From contig NZ_FQVN01000007.1 of NCBI RefSeq assembly GCF_900129375.1, forward strand, positions 1-64,000: a DNA stretch of 64,000 nt, read 5' to 3'. The notes beneath the pieces are model-generated. The model saw only the letters and a list, made by a program, of their open reading frames with translations, was not told the origin of the DNA and ran no database searches. The translations under genes and the position numbers were made by a program. The DNA comes from Streptoalloteichus hindustanus. Its GTDB lineage: Bacteria > Actinomycetota > Actinomycetes > Mycobacteriales > Pseudonocardiaceae. Positions 8,870 to 17,049 of the stretch are shown here, piece by piece (the stretch's first letter is position 1; each line of letters starts with the position of its first letter).

Positions 8870-9886
8870 ATGGCGGTGGGCAGGCTGACGCCCGACGACC
8901 GCAAGCGCATCGAAGCGGGTCTGGCCGACGGTCTCCCGTACGCCGAGATCGCCCGACGGTTGGGCCGGCCGACGTCGACGGTCAGCCGTGAGGTCAGTCG
9001 CAACGGCAGGCCCAGCGGTTACCGAGCGGACTACGCCGGCCAGGCCGCCGGCTGGCGCGCACGCAGGAACGCGCCCACGCCGATCCCGGAAACCTCAACC
9101 GACAACAGCGCTCACGGGCGCGACTCCGCCGCGGTGCGCGGTTACGTCGACAGGTTCGCGGCGCAGATGGTCCGGGCCGGCCTGCCCCGCATGGCCGCCC
9201 GGGTCCTGGCCTGCCTCGTCACCACCGACTCCGGCGCGATGACAGCCGCGGAGCTGGTCCACCGGCTCCGGGTCAGCCCGGCCTCGGTGTCGAAGGCCGT
9301 CGGCTACCTCGAAGGGCTGGAGGTCATCGGCCGCGAGCGCGAGGACCGAGGACGACGCGAGCGCTACGTCATCGACGACGACGTCTGGCTGCGCGCCTGG
9401 CTGGCCAGCGCCCAGAAGAACGCGATGTGGGCCCAAACCGCGCGGGAGGGCGCGAACCTGGTCGGGACCACCACACCCGCGGGAGCCCGGCTCCAGCGCA
9501 TGAGCCGCTTCTTCGCCAGCGTCCGCGACGACATGACCGGCAGCCCCGACGAGTCCACTCGCGACGACGCGCGCACCGTGCTCGCCGCCGTCGTCCACGC
9601 CGCGGAACCCCTCACCGCCCACCACCTCGCCACCGCCCTGGACTGGCCAGCCGACCGCGTCGCCCGTGGCCTCCAGACCATCGAGCGGCACCCCGACCTC
9701 ACCGATCCGCTGGCACTGCGGCGAACCCCGTCCGGCGCCTACGCGGCCACCGTGCGGTCGGACCGACTCACTACGACCCAACGCAAAGCTCTGAACCACA
9801 TCGGTCGCGCCAGCACCACACCGGTTTCCCATCCCAGTTCAATGCCGTCACCGTCGGAGAGAGCCCGTACCGGGCTGAGGACTTGA
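8870..9886 (+). CDS. Transcriptional regulator: IS30-type HTH fused to MarR/GbsR-like domain
   Basis: 338 residues from the ATG at 8870. Residues 5-50 are an HTH_38-type helix-turn-helix (LTPDDRKRIEAGL...YAEIARRLGRPTSTVSREVSRNG) of the kind found at the N-terminus of IS30 transposases, but no DDE domain follows. From about 100 onward comes a winged-helix MarR/GbsR-like domain (RMAARVLACL, LRVSPASVSKAVGYLEGLEVIGRERE). The C-terminal third appears to hold a second, weaker winged helix. The gene diverges from the serine hydrolase with palindromic boxes between them. Its ligand is unknown. This is a regulator and not a transposon remnant. Confidence 0.8.
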   Translation: MAVGRLTPDDRKRIEAGLADGLPYAEIARRLGRPTSTVSREVSRNGRPSGYRADYAGQAAGWRARRNAPTPIPETSTDNSAHGRDSAAVRGYVDRFAAQMVRAGLPRMAARVLACLVTTDSGAMTAAELVHRLRVSPASVSKAVGYLEGLEVIGREREDRGRRERYVIDDDVWLRAWLASAQKNAMWAQTAREGANLVGTTTPAGARLQRMSRFFASVRDDMTGSPDESTRDDARTVLAAVVHAAEPLTAHHLATALDWPADRVARGLQTIERHPDLTDPLALRRTPSGAYAATVRSDRLTTTQRKALNHIGRASTTPVSHPSSMPSPSERARTGLRT

Positions 9887-10050
9887 TCTACACTCGTCCC
9901 AAATGGACGGTCGGGACGCGCTGATCGCCATCGCGCAGATGTGACACCAGCGCTCAACGGCGTCGAGGGCGCGCCGGCCATGAGCGATCACCGTCCACTG
10001 CAACAAAACCCGAGCGGGACCGCCTTCCTCACAGCAGGAGACGAGGCGCT

Positions 10051-10614
10051 TCAGGTTTGGCGGTGGCGCTGGTAGTGGCGGGCGACGCGGACGCGGTTGC
10101 CGCAACGGTCGGCCGAGCACCAACGGCGACGCGGGTGGGCGGGCAGGAACAGCAACACGCAGTCCTCGGCCTCGCACTGGCGAATCCTGGTGACCGAGGG
10201 GTCGGAGAGCAGTTCGGCCGCGGCTTCGGCGAGTGCGGCCACGAGTCGCGCTCCGACGGGACCGGTGCGTGCCCGAGACGCGGCGGTCGTCGATCCGTTC
10301 CAGGACAGCGCGAGGATGGCGGGCGCTGCGCGTTGGGCCTTGTTGAGCGCCTGGAGGTCGGCTTCGGCGGGGCGGGCGCCCCGCCGGGCGTGGTCCAGTG
10401 CGTTGGCCGCGTGTTGCCGGATGGCGCGCACGGAGACCAGGTCCGCCTCGGTGAGTTCGGACGTTCGTGTCCTCACGTCCGGAAGCCGGTCGGCTTCCAG
10501 GGTCACCCACGCGCGGAGTTCGTCGAGCGCGGTGAGCAGGTCGCCGTTCGACGGGCGGGTGTTGACCAGGTCCAGTGCCAGCGGTTCTCCGGTCAGGGGA
10601 ACGGGGTCACTCAT
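10051..10614 (-). CDS. CGNR zinc-finger regulator (ABATE domain)
   Basis: 187 residues with the standard layout of this family: an N-terminal stress-induced ABATE domain (GEPLALDLVNT) and a C-terminal zinc finger with Cys-x4-Cys (QCEAEDC) and RWCSADRCGNRVRVARHY, containing the name-giving Cys-Gly-Asn-Arg. CGNR proteins are predicted DNA-binding regulators. The gene diverges from an alpha/beta hydrolase; the 84 bp between them contain a 35-bp inverted repeat that overlaps the likely promoters, so I infer autoregulation and control of the hydrolase. Confidence 0.88.
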   Translation of the reverse strand: MSDPVPLTGEPLALDLVNTRPSNGDLLTALDELRAWVTLEADRLPDVRTRTSELTEADLVSVRAIRQHAANALDHARRGARPAEADLQALNKAQRAAPAILALSWNGSTTAASRARTGPVGARLVAALAEAAAELLSDPSVTRIRQCEAEDCVLLFLPAHPRRRWCSADRCGNRVRVARHYQRHRQT

Positions 10615-10615
10615 G

Positions 10616-10650
10616 ACCTAATGGTACATCACGTGGTTGACGCATTAGGT
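10616..10650. promoter_or_regulatory. Candidate CGNR-regulator operator
   Basis: Perfect 8-bp arms ACCTAATG (10616-10623) and CATTAGGT (10643-10650), 19 bp apart. The site starts one base upstream of the CGNR regulator ATG and lies 48 bp upstream of the hydrolase GTG, so it could control both divergent genes. Confidence 0.6.
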
Positions 10651-10698
10651 CTGGTGTTGGTAGATCTTGCGTCCCGTCCCCCTCGCGAGGAGTTGACC

Positions 10699-11571
10699 GT
10701 GACTTTCCCGCTCGCCCGCACCGCACATCGGCACGTCGACGTCGACGGTGTCCGCGTCTTCTACCGGGAGTCGCTTCCCGAACGGGCCGACGCGCCCGTG
10801 CTGTTGCTCCTGCACGGCTTTCCGTCCGCCTCGCACCAGTTCCGCCGTCTCATCGACGCGGTGGGAAGCCGCTACCGCGTCGTCGCCCCGGACTACCCCG
10901 GCTTCGGCCACACCGAGGCGCCGGAGGGCTTCGTCCACACCTTCGACCGGGTCGCCGAGGTCGTGCGGGGGTTCGTCGAACGCCTCGGCCTGGACCGGTT
11001 CGTCATGTACGTCTTCGACTACGGCGCGCCGGTCGGATTCCGGCTCGCCGAGGAGCGGCCCGAGCGGGTCGCCGGCCTGGTCGTGCAGAACGGCAACGCC
11101 TACGAGGAGGGGCTCTCGGACGCCGCTCGCGCCTTCGTCGCCCTGCGGCCGGACACCCCCGGCGCGAAGGACACCGTCCGCGACCTCATGACCCTCGCCG
11201 GAACCCGTTTCCAGTACGAGAGCGGCGTGGCCGCCCCCGAGCTCCTCACTCCCGACAGCTGGATCCTCGACCAGCACTTCCTCGACCTGCCGGGCCGCCA
11301 GGAGGCCCAGGTGGCGCTGGCGCTCGACTACCACACCAACGTCGAGCGGTACGACCAGTGGCAGGCGTGGCTGCGCGAGCACACTCCGCCCACGTTGATC
11401 ACCTGGGGCCGCAACGACCCGTTCTTCCCCGAGCCCGGCGCCCGCGCCTACCTCCGCGACCTTCCCGACGCCGAGCTCCACCTCTTCGACACCGGCCACT
11501 TCGCCCTCGAAGAGCACCTGCCCGAGATCGCGCCGCTCGTCGCCGGCTTCCTCGACCGCGTCTGGTCGTAG
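10699..11571 (+). CDS. Alpha/beta hydrolase, epoxide hydrolase/haloalkane dehalogenase type
   Basis: 290 residues from the GTG at 10699, which has GAGGAG upstream and is the point where family similarity begins. Visible features are the oxyanion loop LLHGFPSAS (38-46), DYPGFGHTE (65-73), an Asp nucleophile at the elbow in VFDYGAPVG (Asp107) instead of Ser, the acid in WGRNDPFF and the histidine in DTGHFALEE. An Asp nucleophile points to epoxide hydrolase, dehalogenase or fluoroacetate dehalogenase chemistry through a covalent alkyl-enzyme ester, not ester hydrolysis. It is divergent from the CGNR regulator, which probably controls it. Confidence 0.85.
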   Translation: MTFPLARTAHRHVDVDGVRVFYRESLPERADAPVLLLLHGFPSASHQFRRLIDAVGSRYRVVAPDYPGFGHTEAPEGFVHTFDRVAEVVRGFVERLGLDRFVMYVFDYGAPVGFRLAEERPERVAGLVVQNGNAYEEGLSDAARAFVALRPDTPGAKDTVRDLMTLAGTRFQYESGVAAPELLTPDSWILDQHFLDLPGRQEAQVALALDYHTNVERYDQWQAWLREHTPPTLITWGRNDPFFPEPGARAYLRDLPDAELHLFDTGHFALEEHLPEIAPLVAGFLDRVWS

Positions 11572-11717
11572 TCATTCCGGAGAGACGCGGCCCATGCCGG
11601 GCACCAGCGACGATGTCCGCCAACACCAGGGAGAACCAGCGCGGCTTTGTCCTCTGTGGACTGTGCTGCGAACCCGGCAGCGCAGCGGCCGACACACGAC
11701 GACGGGCGGCCGCCTGG

Positions 11718-12293
11718 TCACCGACTGGTCTCTCCCGCTGAGTCGAGGAGCTCGGTCACCAGGCGACGCGCGTACGCGGCGTCGAGCCCTGCCGGGCGGA
11801 AGAGAATGCGGTACATCAGGGGGGCGACGACGGCGTCCATGACCGCCTCGACGCCGGGAGCGTCCTCCCCGCGGTCGATCGCGCGGGCGAGGATGACGTC
11901 GACCTGTTCGGCCGCGTAGGCCGAGCACTGGCCGGCGTTGCCGCCGTCCGGGTCGCCGAGCAGGGCGTCGCGGATGTAGGCGCGGCCCGAGGGGGACGCC
12001 ATCTCGTCGAGGAACTGCTCGGCCCAGGCCGTCAGGTCGGCCGACAGGTCGCCGTGGTCCTCGGGCGGCGCCTCGGGGCGCAGGCGCTCGACCGCGACGT
12101 CCGACAGCAGTTCCTGCAGGTCGCCCCAGCGGCGGTAGATCGTCGACGGGGTGACCCCGGCGCGCTGGGCGACCAGCGGCACGGTCAGGGCGTCCCGGCC
12201 CACCTCGGCCTCGAGTTCGCGCACCGCGGCGTGCACCGACGCCTGGACGCGCGCGCTGCGCCCGCCGGGACGCACCATCTTGTTGCGACTCAC
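11718..12293 (-). CDS. TetR-family repressor of the amidase and MFS genes
   Basis: 191 residues. The N-terminal TetR helix-turn-helix is clear (LTVPLVAQRAGVTPSTIYRRWGDLQELLSDVA, residues about 37-68), followed by a ligand-binding helical domain. Its own promoter contains a 23-bp near-palindrome (12303-12325) with close copies in the amidase/MFS promoter region at 14011-14033 and 14058-14080. That distribution makes it the likely repressor of the AtzG-amidase pair and of the MFS-MBL pair. Confidence 0.85.
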   Translation of the reverse strand: MSRNKMVRPGGRSARVQASVHAAVRELEAEVGRDALTVPLVAQRAGVTPSTIYRRWGDLQELLSDVAVERLRPEAPPEDHGDLSADLTAWAEQFLDEMASPSGRAYIRDALLGDPDGGNAGQCSAYAAEQVDVILARAIDRGEDAPGVEAVMDAVVAPLMYRILFRPAGLDAAYARRLVTELLDSAGETSR

Positions 12294-12302
12294 GACGTCA
12301 CC

Positions 12303-12325
12303 CTAAAGCAAAATCGTTGCGTCTA
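12303..12325. promoter_or_regulatory. TetR operator copy 1 (autoregulatory)
   Basis: Ten bp upstream of the TetR start. It matches 16 of 23 positions of the perfect site at 14058-14080, including the blocks TAAAGCAAA and GTTGC. Probably the autoregulatory site. Confidence 0.6.
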
Positions 12326-12332
12326 GCGCGGC

Positions 12333-12367
12333 GTGGGCTTGGCCGGAACCTCCCCGGCCAAGCCCAC
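12333..12367 (-). terminator. Hairpin terminator of amidase operon
   Basis: Perfect 14-bp stem (GTGGGCTTGGCCGG at 12333-12346 with its complement at 12354-12367) and a 7-nt loop, ten bases beyond the amidase stop codon. Confidence 0.85.
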
Positions 12368-12377
12368 GACCAGCGCG

Positions 12378-13766
12378 TCAGACCACGGGCGCGAGCGCGC
12401 GAACCGGCGCGGACCGCTCGTACGCGTGACCGACCCGCAGGAGCGTCGCCTCTCCGAAGGGCCGCCCGAGCAACTGCATGCCGATCGGCATTCCCGCGCG
12501 GTCGTGGCCGACCGGCACGGAGAGCGACGGCACGCCGGTGATGTTGGCGGGAGCCGAGAGGCGGACGTACGCGTCGGTGACGCCCTCGACCGCGCCGTCG
12601 GGCCAGGTGATCGTCTGCTGGTCGGCCGGCACCGCGGTGGCCGGAACCGTCGGGGCGGCGATGAGGTCGACCTCCGCCAGCATGCGGGCCCACTCCTGTC
12701 GCATCAGGGTCCTGGCGCGCTGGGCGCGCAGGTAGTCCCCGGCGGGCATCAGTTCGGCGGCTTCCAGGAGGACGCGGACGTCCGCCTCGTACCGGTCGGG
12801 GAGCGCGCGCAGGGTCCGCTCGTGGTAGGCGGTGGCCTCGGGAGCCATCAGGCCCCACTGCGTCGCCTGGACGTAGCGCGCCATGGGGATCTCGACCTCG
12901 ACGAGCCGGGCGCCGAGGTTCTCCAGCTCGTCGACGGCGCGCCGGACCGCGGTCTCCACCTCCGGGTCGACGTGCTCGAAGTAGTAGTTGCGCGGCACGC
13001 CGACGCGCAGTCCGCCCAAAGCCCCCGGGCGCGGGCGGTAGTCCTGGACGGGAGCGGGCAGCGACGCGGGGTCGCGGGGGTCGTGCCCGGCCAGGGCGGA
13101 CAGGACCAGGGCGGCGTCCTCCACGGTGCGGGTGATGGGTCCGACGTGGTCCAGCGACCAGGACAGGGACGTGACGCCGTGGCGGGGGACGAGGCCGTAG
13201 GTCGGCTTGAGGCCGACGACGCCGTTGAGCGCGGCGGGCACCCGGATCGATCCGCCGCTGTCAGTGCCCAGGGCGAAGGTCGCGGCGCCCGCGGCGACGG
13301 CGACCGCGGACCCGCCGCTGGAGCCGCCGGCGACGCGGTCGCGGTCCCAGGCGTTGTGGGTCTGCGGGGTGGTCAACCCGTAGGCGAACTCGTGGGTGTG
13401 CGTCTTGCCGACCAGGACCGCGCCGGCCGCCCTCAGGCGCGCGGCGACCGTGCTGTCGGCCTCCGCGCGGTGCTCGGCCCGGACCCGGGAGCTGGCCGTG
13501 GTGGCCGTGCCGGCCACGTCGATCAGGTCCTTCAGCCCCATCGGGATGCCGTGCAGCGGGCCGCGGTCGCGCCCGGCCGCGAGCTCGTTCTCCGCTTCGC
13601 GCGCCGCCCGGCGCGCCTGCTCCGCGGCGATGGCGACGTAGGCGTCGAGGAGCGGCTCCACCCGCTCGACGCGGTCCAGGACCGAGTCCACCAGTTCGAC
13701 GGGCGACAGGTCCCGCGCCCGGATCGCGGCCGCGACCGCGGTGAGGGACAGCTCAAACGGCCGCAC
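12378..13766 (-). CDS. Amidase (amidase-signature family)
   Basis: 462 residues from the GTG at 13766, which has GGAGGAG upstream and overlaps the end of the preceding small gene by 14 nt. It carries the amidase signature: the catalytic Lys in GIPMGLKDLIDVAG, the Gly/Ser-rich GGSSGGSA box with the cis-Ser, and the Ser nucleophile in GTDSGGSIRVPAA. It therefore hydrolyses a C-N amide bond. The small AtzG/GatC-like partner next to it suggests a two-subunit enzyme like those acting on biuret or carboxylated ureas, but the substrate is not evident. Operon with the small gene; probably repressed by the TetR protein encoded just downstream. Confidence 0.87.
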   Translation of the reverse strand: MRPFELSLTAVAAAIRARDLSPVELVDSVLDRVERVEPLLDAYVAIAAEQARRAAREAENELAAGRDRGPLHGIPMGLKDLIDVAGTATTASSRVRAEHRAEADSTVAARLRAAGAVLVGKTHTHEFAYGLTTPQTHNAWDRDRVAGGSSGGSAVAVAAGAATFALGTDSGGSIRVPAALNGVVGLKPTYGLVPRHGVTSLSWSLDHVGPITRTVEDAALVLSALAGHDPRDPASLPAPVQDYRPRPGALGGLRVGVPRNYYFEHVDPEVETAVRRAVDELENLGARLVEVEIPMARYVQATQWGLMAPEATAYHERTLRALPDRYEADVRVLLEAAELMPAGDYLRAQRARTLMRQEWARMLAEVDLIAAPTVPATAVPADQQTITWPDGAVEGVTDAYVRLSAPANITGVPSLSVPVGHDRAGMPIGMQLLGRPFGEATLLRVGHAYERSAPVRALAPVV

Positions 13767-13962
13767 CGTGCTCCTCCTCTCCGGCGCGGTAGGCGGCCGC
13801 GGGCGGGGTGTCCCCGAAGTCCAGCTCACGCAGGACCGCGACGACGGAGTGGATGTGGTTGGCGACGGCCGCGACGTCGGCGTGGCGGTCGGCCGGCAGG
13901 GGAAGCCCGGCGCGGTCGGCCCAGCGGGCCGCCTCCGGCGGGGTGAGTTCAGCGGTGGACAT
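13753..13962 (-). CDS. Small AtzG/GatC-like amidase subunit
   Basis: 69 residues. The pattern AGLPLPADRHADVAAVANHI...VVAVLRELDFGDTPPAAAYRA fits the AtzG-like/DUF4089 group, small helical proteins that act as GatC-like partners of amidases. It lies directly upstream of the amidase and its 3' end overlaps that start by 14 nt, which supports translational coupling and a stable complex. First gene of the operon, next to two copies of the TetR operator. Confidence 0.75.
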   Translation of the reverse strand: MSTAELTPPEAARWADRAGLPLPADRHADVAAVANHIHSVVAVLRELDFGDTPPAAAYRAGEEEHGAAV

Positions 13963-14010
13963 GGGCGGGTCTCCTGACCGGGGCTGGCGCGACGGGCGTC
14001 CCGTTCACGC

Positions 14011-14033
14011 CAAAAGCTAACGGTTTGCTTTAA
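14011..14033. promoter_or_regulatory. TetR operator copy 2
   Basis: Matches the perfect site at 14058-14080 at 17 of 23 positions; the right arm TTGCTTTAA is identical. It lies 48 bp upstream of the AtzG-like gene and so is placed to repress the minus-strand operon. Confidence 0.6.
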
Positions 14034-14057
14034 CCGAACCGTACGCCCTACTCTGCG

Positions 14058-14080
14058 TTAAAGCAAACCAGTTGCTTTAA
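14058..14080. promoter_or_regulatory. TetR operator copy 3 (perfect palindrome)
   Basis: Arms TTAAAGCAA (14058-14066) and TTGCTTTAA (14072-14080) are perfect inverted repeats around ACCAG. The site ends 14 bp before the MFS start codon, a typical repressor position. Confidence 0.75.
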
Positions 14081-14094
14081 GCGGAAGGGGTCCC

Positions 14095-15345
14095 ATGTCC
14101 CGCGTCCTGTCCGACGCGCCCGCGCACCGCTCCGTCGCGGCCACCCCCGTCCGCACGGCGAACCGCACCGCCTCCTTCGTCCTCCACGCGTCGGTCCTGG
14201 CGGCCCTCATGGCCGCGTCCAGCGCCCCGACCCCGCTGTACCCCCTCTACCAGGAGCACCGAGGTCTTTCCGCGCTCGCGATCACGCTCGTCTTCAGCGC
14301 CTACGCGCTGGCGCTGCTGCTGGCCCTGCTCACCACCGGAGCGCTCTCCGACCACCTGGGACGGCGTCCCGTCCTGGTGGGCGCGCTGGTCGTGGTGGCC
14401 GCCGCGATGGTTCTCCTGGCCTCGGCGGACGACGCGGGGTCCCTGATCGCCGCGCGGGTGCTACAGGGCGTGGCGACCGGCACGGCCACCAGCGCCGCGG
14501 GCGCGGCCCTCCTCGACCTGGAGCACCCCCGGCGCCCGGGCCGGTCCGCGCTGACCAACAGCATCGCCCCGGTCGCCGGCATGGCCGCCGGCGTCCTCGC
14601 CGCCACCCTCGTCCGGTTCGCCCCGGCGCCCACCGTCACCGTCTACCTGCTGCTGGCCGCGTTGTTCGTCGTCCAGGCGATCGCGGTCGCGTTCACCGCG
14701 GAGACGGCCAGCCGGCGCCCCGGCGCCCTGCGGTCGCTGCACCCGAAGCTCCGCGTTCCGCTCACGGTCCGCCGCGCCCTGTCGGCCGTTGGCGCAGGGG
14801 TCGTCGCCGTCTGGGCGCTGGGCGGCTTCTCCTCCTCCCTCGGACCGGCCCTCGTGCGCCTGGTCGCCCCCGATGCCCCGCAGGCGGCGCGGGGCATGGT
14901 CTTCTTCGCCCTCAGCGCCGCCGCCGCGCTCACCGTGTGGACGCTGCGACGCGCGGCGCCCCTCGCCACGGCGATCGGCGGATGCCTGGCCGTCCTGCCC
15001 GCCGCGTCCCTGACCCTGAGCGGTCTCCACGGCCCCGGTCTTCCAGCCATCTACGGCGGCGCGGTCCTGGCCGGTATCGCCTTCGGCGCTGTCTCCCAGG
15101 GGGCGCTGCGCATGATCCTCGCCTCGCTCGACGCGCGGGACCGCGCCGCCACCCTGGCCGCCTACTACGTCCTCAGCTACCTCGCCATGAGCCTGCCCGC
15201 GGTCGTCGCGGGCGCCGCCACCCAGCGCTACGGGCTCGGGACCACCGCCCACGCCTACGGCATCGCCGCCGCCCTCCTCGCCGCGACAGCCCTGGCGGCG
15301 CTCGCCGCGGCACGGCGGGGGCCGAGCCACGACCACCTCCGATGA
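14095..15345 (+). CDS. MFS transporter
   Basis: 416 residues, almost entirely hydrophobic with about 12 membrane segments. The loop between the second and third segments carries the MFS motif A form SDHLGRRPVLVGAL. A conserved Pro/Leu-rich first helix (SSAPTPLYPLYQEH) is typical of small-drug exporters. Start ATG at 14095 has GGAAGGGG upstream. An MBL-fold hydrolase follows after 20 nt in the same transcript, and three operators of the nearby TetR repressor surround the region. The arrangement TetR-amidase-MFS-MBL suggests uptake or export linked to degradation of one inducing compound; the substrate is unknown. Confidence 0.87.
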   Translation: MSRVLSDAPAHRSVAATPVRTANRTASFVLHASVLAALMAASSAPTPLYPLYQEHRGLSALAITLVFSAYALALLLALLTTGALSDHLGRRPVLVGALVVVAAAMVLLASADDAGSLIAARVLQGVATGTATSAAGAALLDLEHPRRPGRSALTNSIAPVAGMAAGVLAATLVRFAPAPTVTVYLLLAALFVVQAIAVAFTAETASRRPGALRSLHPKLRVPLTVRRALSAVGAGVVAVWALGGFSSSLGPALVRLVAPDAPQAARGMVFFALSAAAALTVWTLRRAAPLATAIGGCLAVLPAASLTLSGLHGPGLPAIYGGAVLAGIAFGAVSQGALRMILASLDARDRAATLAAYYVLSYLAMSLPAVVAGAATQRYGLGTTAHAYGIAAALLAATALAALAAARRGPSHDHLR

Positions 15346-15365
15346 GAAGAGCAAAGGAAACGACC

Positions 15366-16265
15366 ATGCCGAGCACCCCCACCAGCCCCCTCCCCTCCTG
15401 GGCCGTGGGCGACCTCACCGTCCACCGCGTCGACGAGGTCCTCCTGCCGCCGGCCACCGGACCGTGGCTGCTGCCCGACGCCACCCCCGAGGTGGTGGCC
15501 GGCCAGGACTGGCTGCGGCCCCACTTCGCCGACGACGAGGGCGTCCTGCGCCTCGACAGCCACAGCTTCGCGTTCGTCGTGGGCGGCGCGCGCGTGCTCG
15601 TGGACACCGGCATCGGCAACGGCAAGGAGCGGGCCAACCCGGCCTGGCACCGGCTGCGGACCGACTTCCTGGCGCGCCTCACCGCCGGCGGTTTCTCCCC
15701 GGACTCGATCGACCTGGTGATCCTCACCCACCTGCACGCCGACCACGTCGGGTGGAACACGCGGGAGGAGCACGGCGAGTGGGTGCCGACCTTCCCCCAC
15801 GCCCGCTACCTCACCTCGCGCGTCGAGCGGGAGTTCTGGGCCGGGTACGACATGGACGAGGCGCGCCGGCAGATGTTCCGCGACTCCGTGGTCCCGGTCG
15901 AGGAGGCGGGCCTGCTCGACCTCGTCGACGTCCCGGCCCAGGGCCTGGAGCTCGCCCCGGGCCTGCGCCTGCTGCCCACGCCCGGCCACACCCCCGGGCA
16001 CGTCGCCGTGGAGCTGACCAGTCAGGGCCAGACGGCGCTGATCACCGGCGACTGCGTCCACCACCCGGTGCAGCTCGCCCACCCCGGCATCGGCGCCTGC
16101 GTCGACATCGACCCGCGGCGGTCCGAGGCCTCGCGCCGCGCGCTGCTCGACTCCCTCGCCGACACCGACACCCTCGTCCTCGGCACCCACTTCGCGCCGC
16201 CCACCGCCGGCCGGGTGACCAGGCACGGCGACGCCTACCGGCTGCTGCCCGTCCCGGCGGTCTGA
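15366..16265 (+). CDS. MBL-fold metallo-hydrolase
   Basis: 299 residues from the ATG at 15366 (AAAGGA upstream). The metal-binding motif H-x-H-x-D-H is intact in LTHLHADHVGW, with further ligand histidines in PTPGHTPGHVAVEL and LGTHFAPP and the bridging Asp in ITGDCVHH. This places it among the metallo-beta-lactamase fold hydrolases of the AHL-lactonase/N-acyl type that lack a signal peptide. Co-transcribed with the MFS gene and ends at a strong hairpin. Likely a lactonase or esterase acting on the same compound as the amidase; this is inference. Confidence 0.87.
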   Translation: MPSTPTSPLPSWAVGDLTVHRVDEVLLPPATGPWLLPDATPEVVAGQDWLRPHFADDEGVLRLDSHSFAFVVGGARVLVDTGIGNGKERANPAWHRLRTDFLARLTAGGFSPDSIDLVILTHLHADHVGWNTREEHGEWVPTFPHARYLTSRVEREFWAGYDMDEARRQMFRDSVVPVEEAGLLDLVDVPAQGLELAPGLRLLPTPGHTPGHVAVELTSQGQTALITGDCVHHPVQLAHPGIGACVDIDPRRSEASRRALLDSLADTDTLVLGTHFAPPTAGRVTRHGDAYRLLPVPAV

Positions 16266-16285
16266 CCGGACTGTCCCTCCTGCCC

Positions 16286-16340
16286 GTCTCCGCGTCGCGG
16301 CGGGTCCGTGCGGCTCACGGGCTCGCCGCGGCGCGGAGAC
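16286..16340. terminator. Long hairpin between convergent genes
   Basis: A 17-bp stem (GTCTCCGCGTCGCGGCG at 16286-16302 with 16324-16340, one G-U pair) and a 21-nt loop. It separates the convergent MBL and TetR genes and probably ends both transcripts. It is followed by three direct GCGGTCAGC repeats (16344-16370). Confidence 0.7.
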
Positions 16341-16365
16341 AGTGCGGTCAGCGCGGTCAGCGCGG

Positions 16366-16971
16366 TCAGCGCAGCCCGCGAAGCCCGATCTCCACGCCGC
16401 GACGCGTCGACGCCCAGAACTGCTCCTCGGGCTCGCCCAGCTCCATGCTCCGCAGGGCGGCGCTCTGGGCCGCGCCGACCAGCGCGCCGACCGCGGCCGA
16501 GGCGCTGACCGGGTCGAGGGTGTCCGGGTAGGCCTCGACCAGGGCGTCGGCGATGCGCCGCTGGACGTCCAGGCTCCGGCGCAGGGCGAGGGCCTGGAGC
16601 GTGGGGTCCGACATCAGCAGCCGGGCGTAGGCCCCCATCAGCTCCGGGTCGCGACCGGCGCTCTGCCCGACGAAGTCCTCCCGCATCACCTCGTAGACCC
16701 GCAGCAGCAGGTCCGCGGCGTCCTCGCCCGGCCGACGGTCGGCGATCACGCCCAGCGCGATCTCGGCGTGCCGGCCGGAGTCGGCGAAGAGCACGTCCTC
16801 CTTGCTGGGGAAGTGGTTGAAGAAGGTCTTGGTGGCCACGTCGGCCGCGGCGGCGATCTGCGCGACGGTGGTGCGCTCGTAGCCCTGTTCGCCGAACAGC
16901 CGGACCGCCGCCTCCGTGAGCTGCTGTCTGACCTGGCGCTTCTTCCGCTCCCGACGGGACTCCGCGACCAT
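16366..16971 (-). CDS. TetR-family regulator divergent from glycosyltransferase
   Basis: 201 residues with a canonical N-terminal TetR domain (LTEAAVRLFGEQGYERTTVAQIAAAADVATKTFFNHFPSKEDVLF, about residues 18-63). The rest is a helical ligand domain. It diverges from an antibiotic-type glycosyltransferase; the 78 bp between the two starts contain a TTACAT-ATGTAA palindrome and a related ACTTTACA box, the probable operator. This is the common arrangement for substrate-induced antibiotic inactivation genes. Confidence 0.87.
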   Translation of the reverse strand: MVAESRRERKKRQVRQQLTEAAVRLFGEQGYERTTVAQIAAAADVATKTFFNHFPSKEDVLFADSGRHAEIALGVIADRRPGEDAADLLLRVYEVMREDFVGQSAGRDPELMGAYARLLMSDPTLQALALRRSLDVQRRIADALVEAYPDTLDPVSASAAVGALVGAAQSAALRSMELGEPEEQFWASTRRGVEIGLRGLR

Positions 16972-16998
16972 GAGATGACTTTACACCGGAGGATATGG

Positions 16999-17014
16999 TT
17001 ACATCGGAATGTAA
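16999..17014. promoter_or_regulatory. Candidate TetR operator
   Basis: TTACAT (16999-17004) and ATGTAA (17009-17014), 4 bp apart, midway between the divergent TetR and glycosyltransferase genes. ACTTTACA at 16978-16985 may be part of a second, weaker site. Confidence 0.55.
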
Positions 17015-17049
17015 GTTTGTAGTGGACGTAACGACAGGAGGGGGTACGG

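Noticed and set aside
8870-9030. IS30 transposase
   Set aside because: The HTH_38 resemblance is confined to the N-terminus; a MarR-like domain, not a DDE domain, follows, and there are no terminal repeats.
12333-13946. 537-codon plus-strand open frame opposite the amidase
   Set aside because: Mirror of the amidase codons; Arg/Gly/Asp-rich product without family resemblance.
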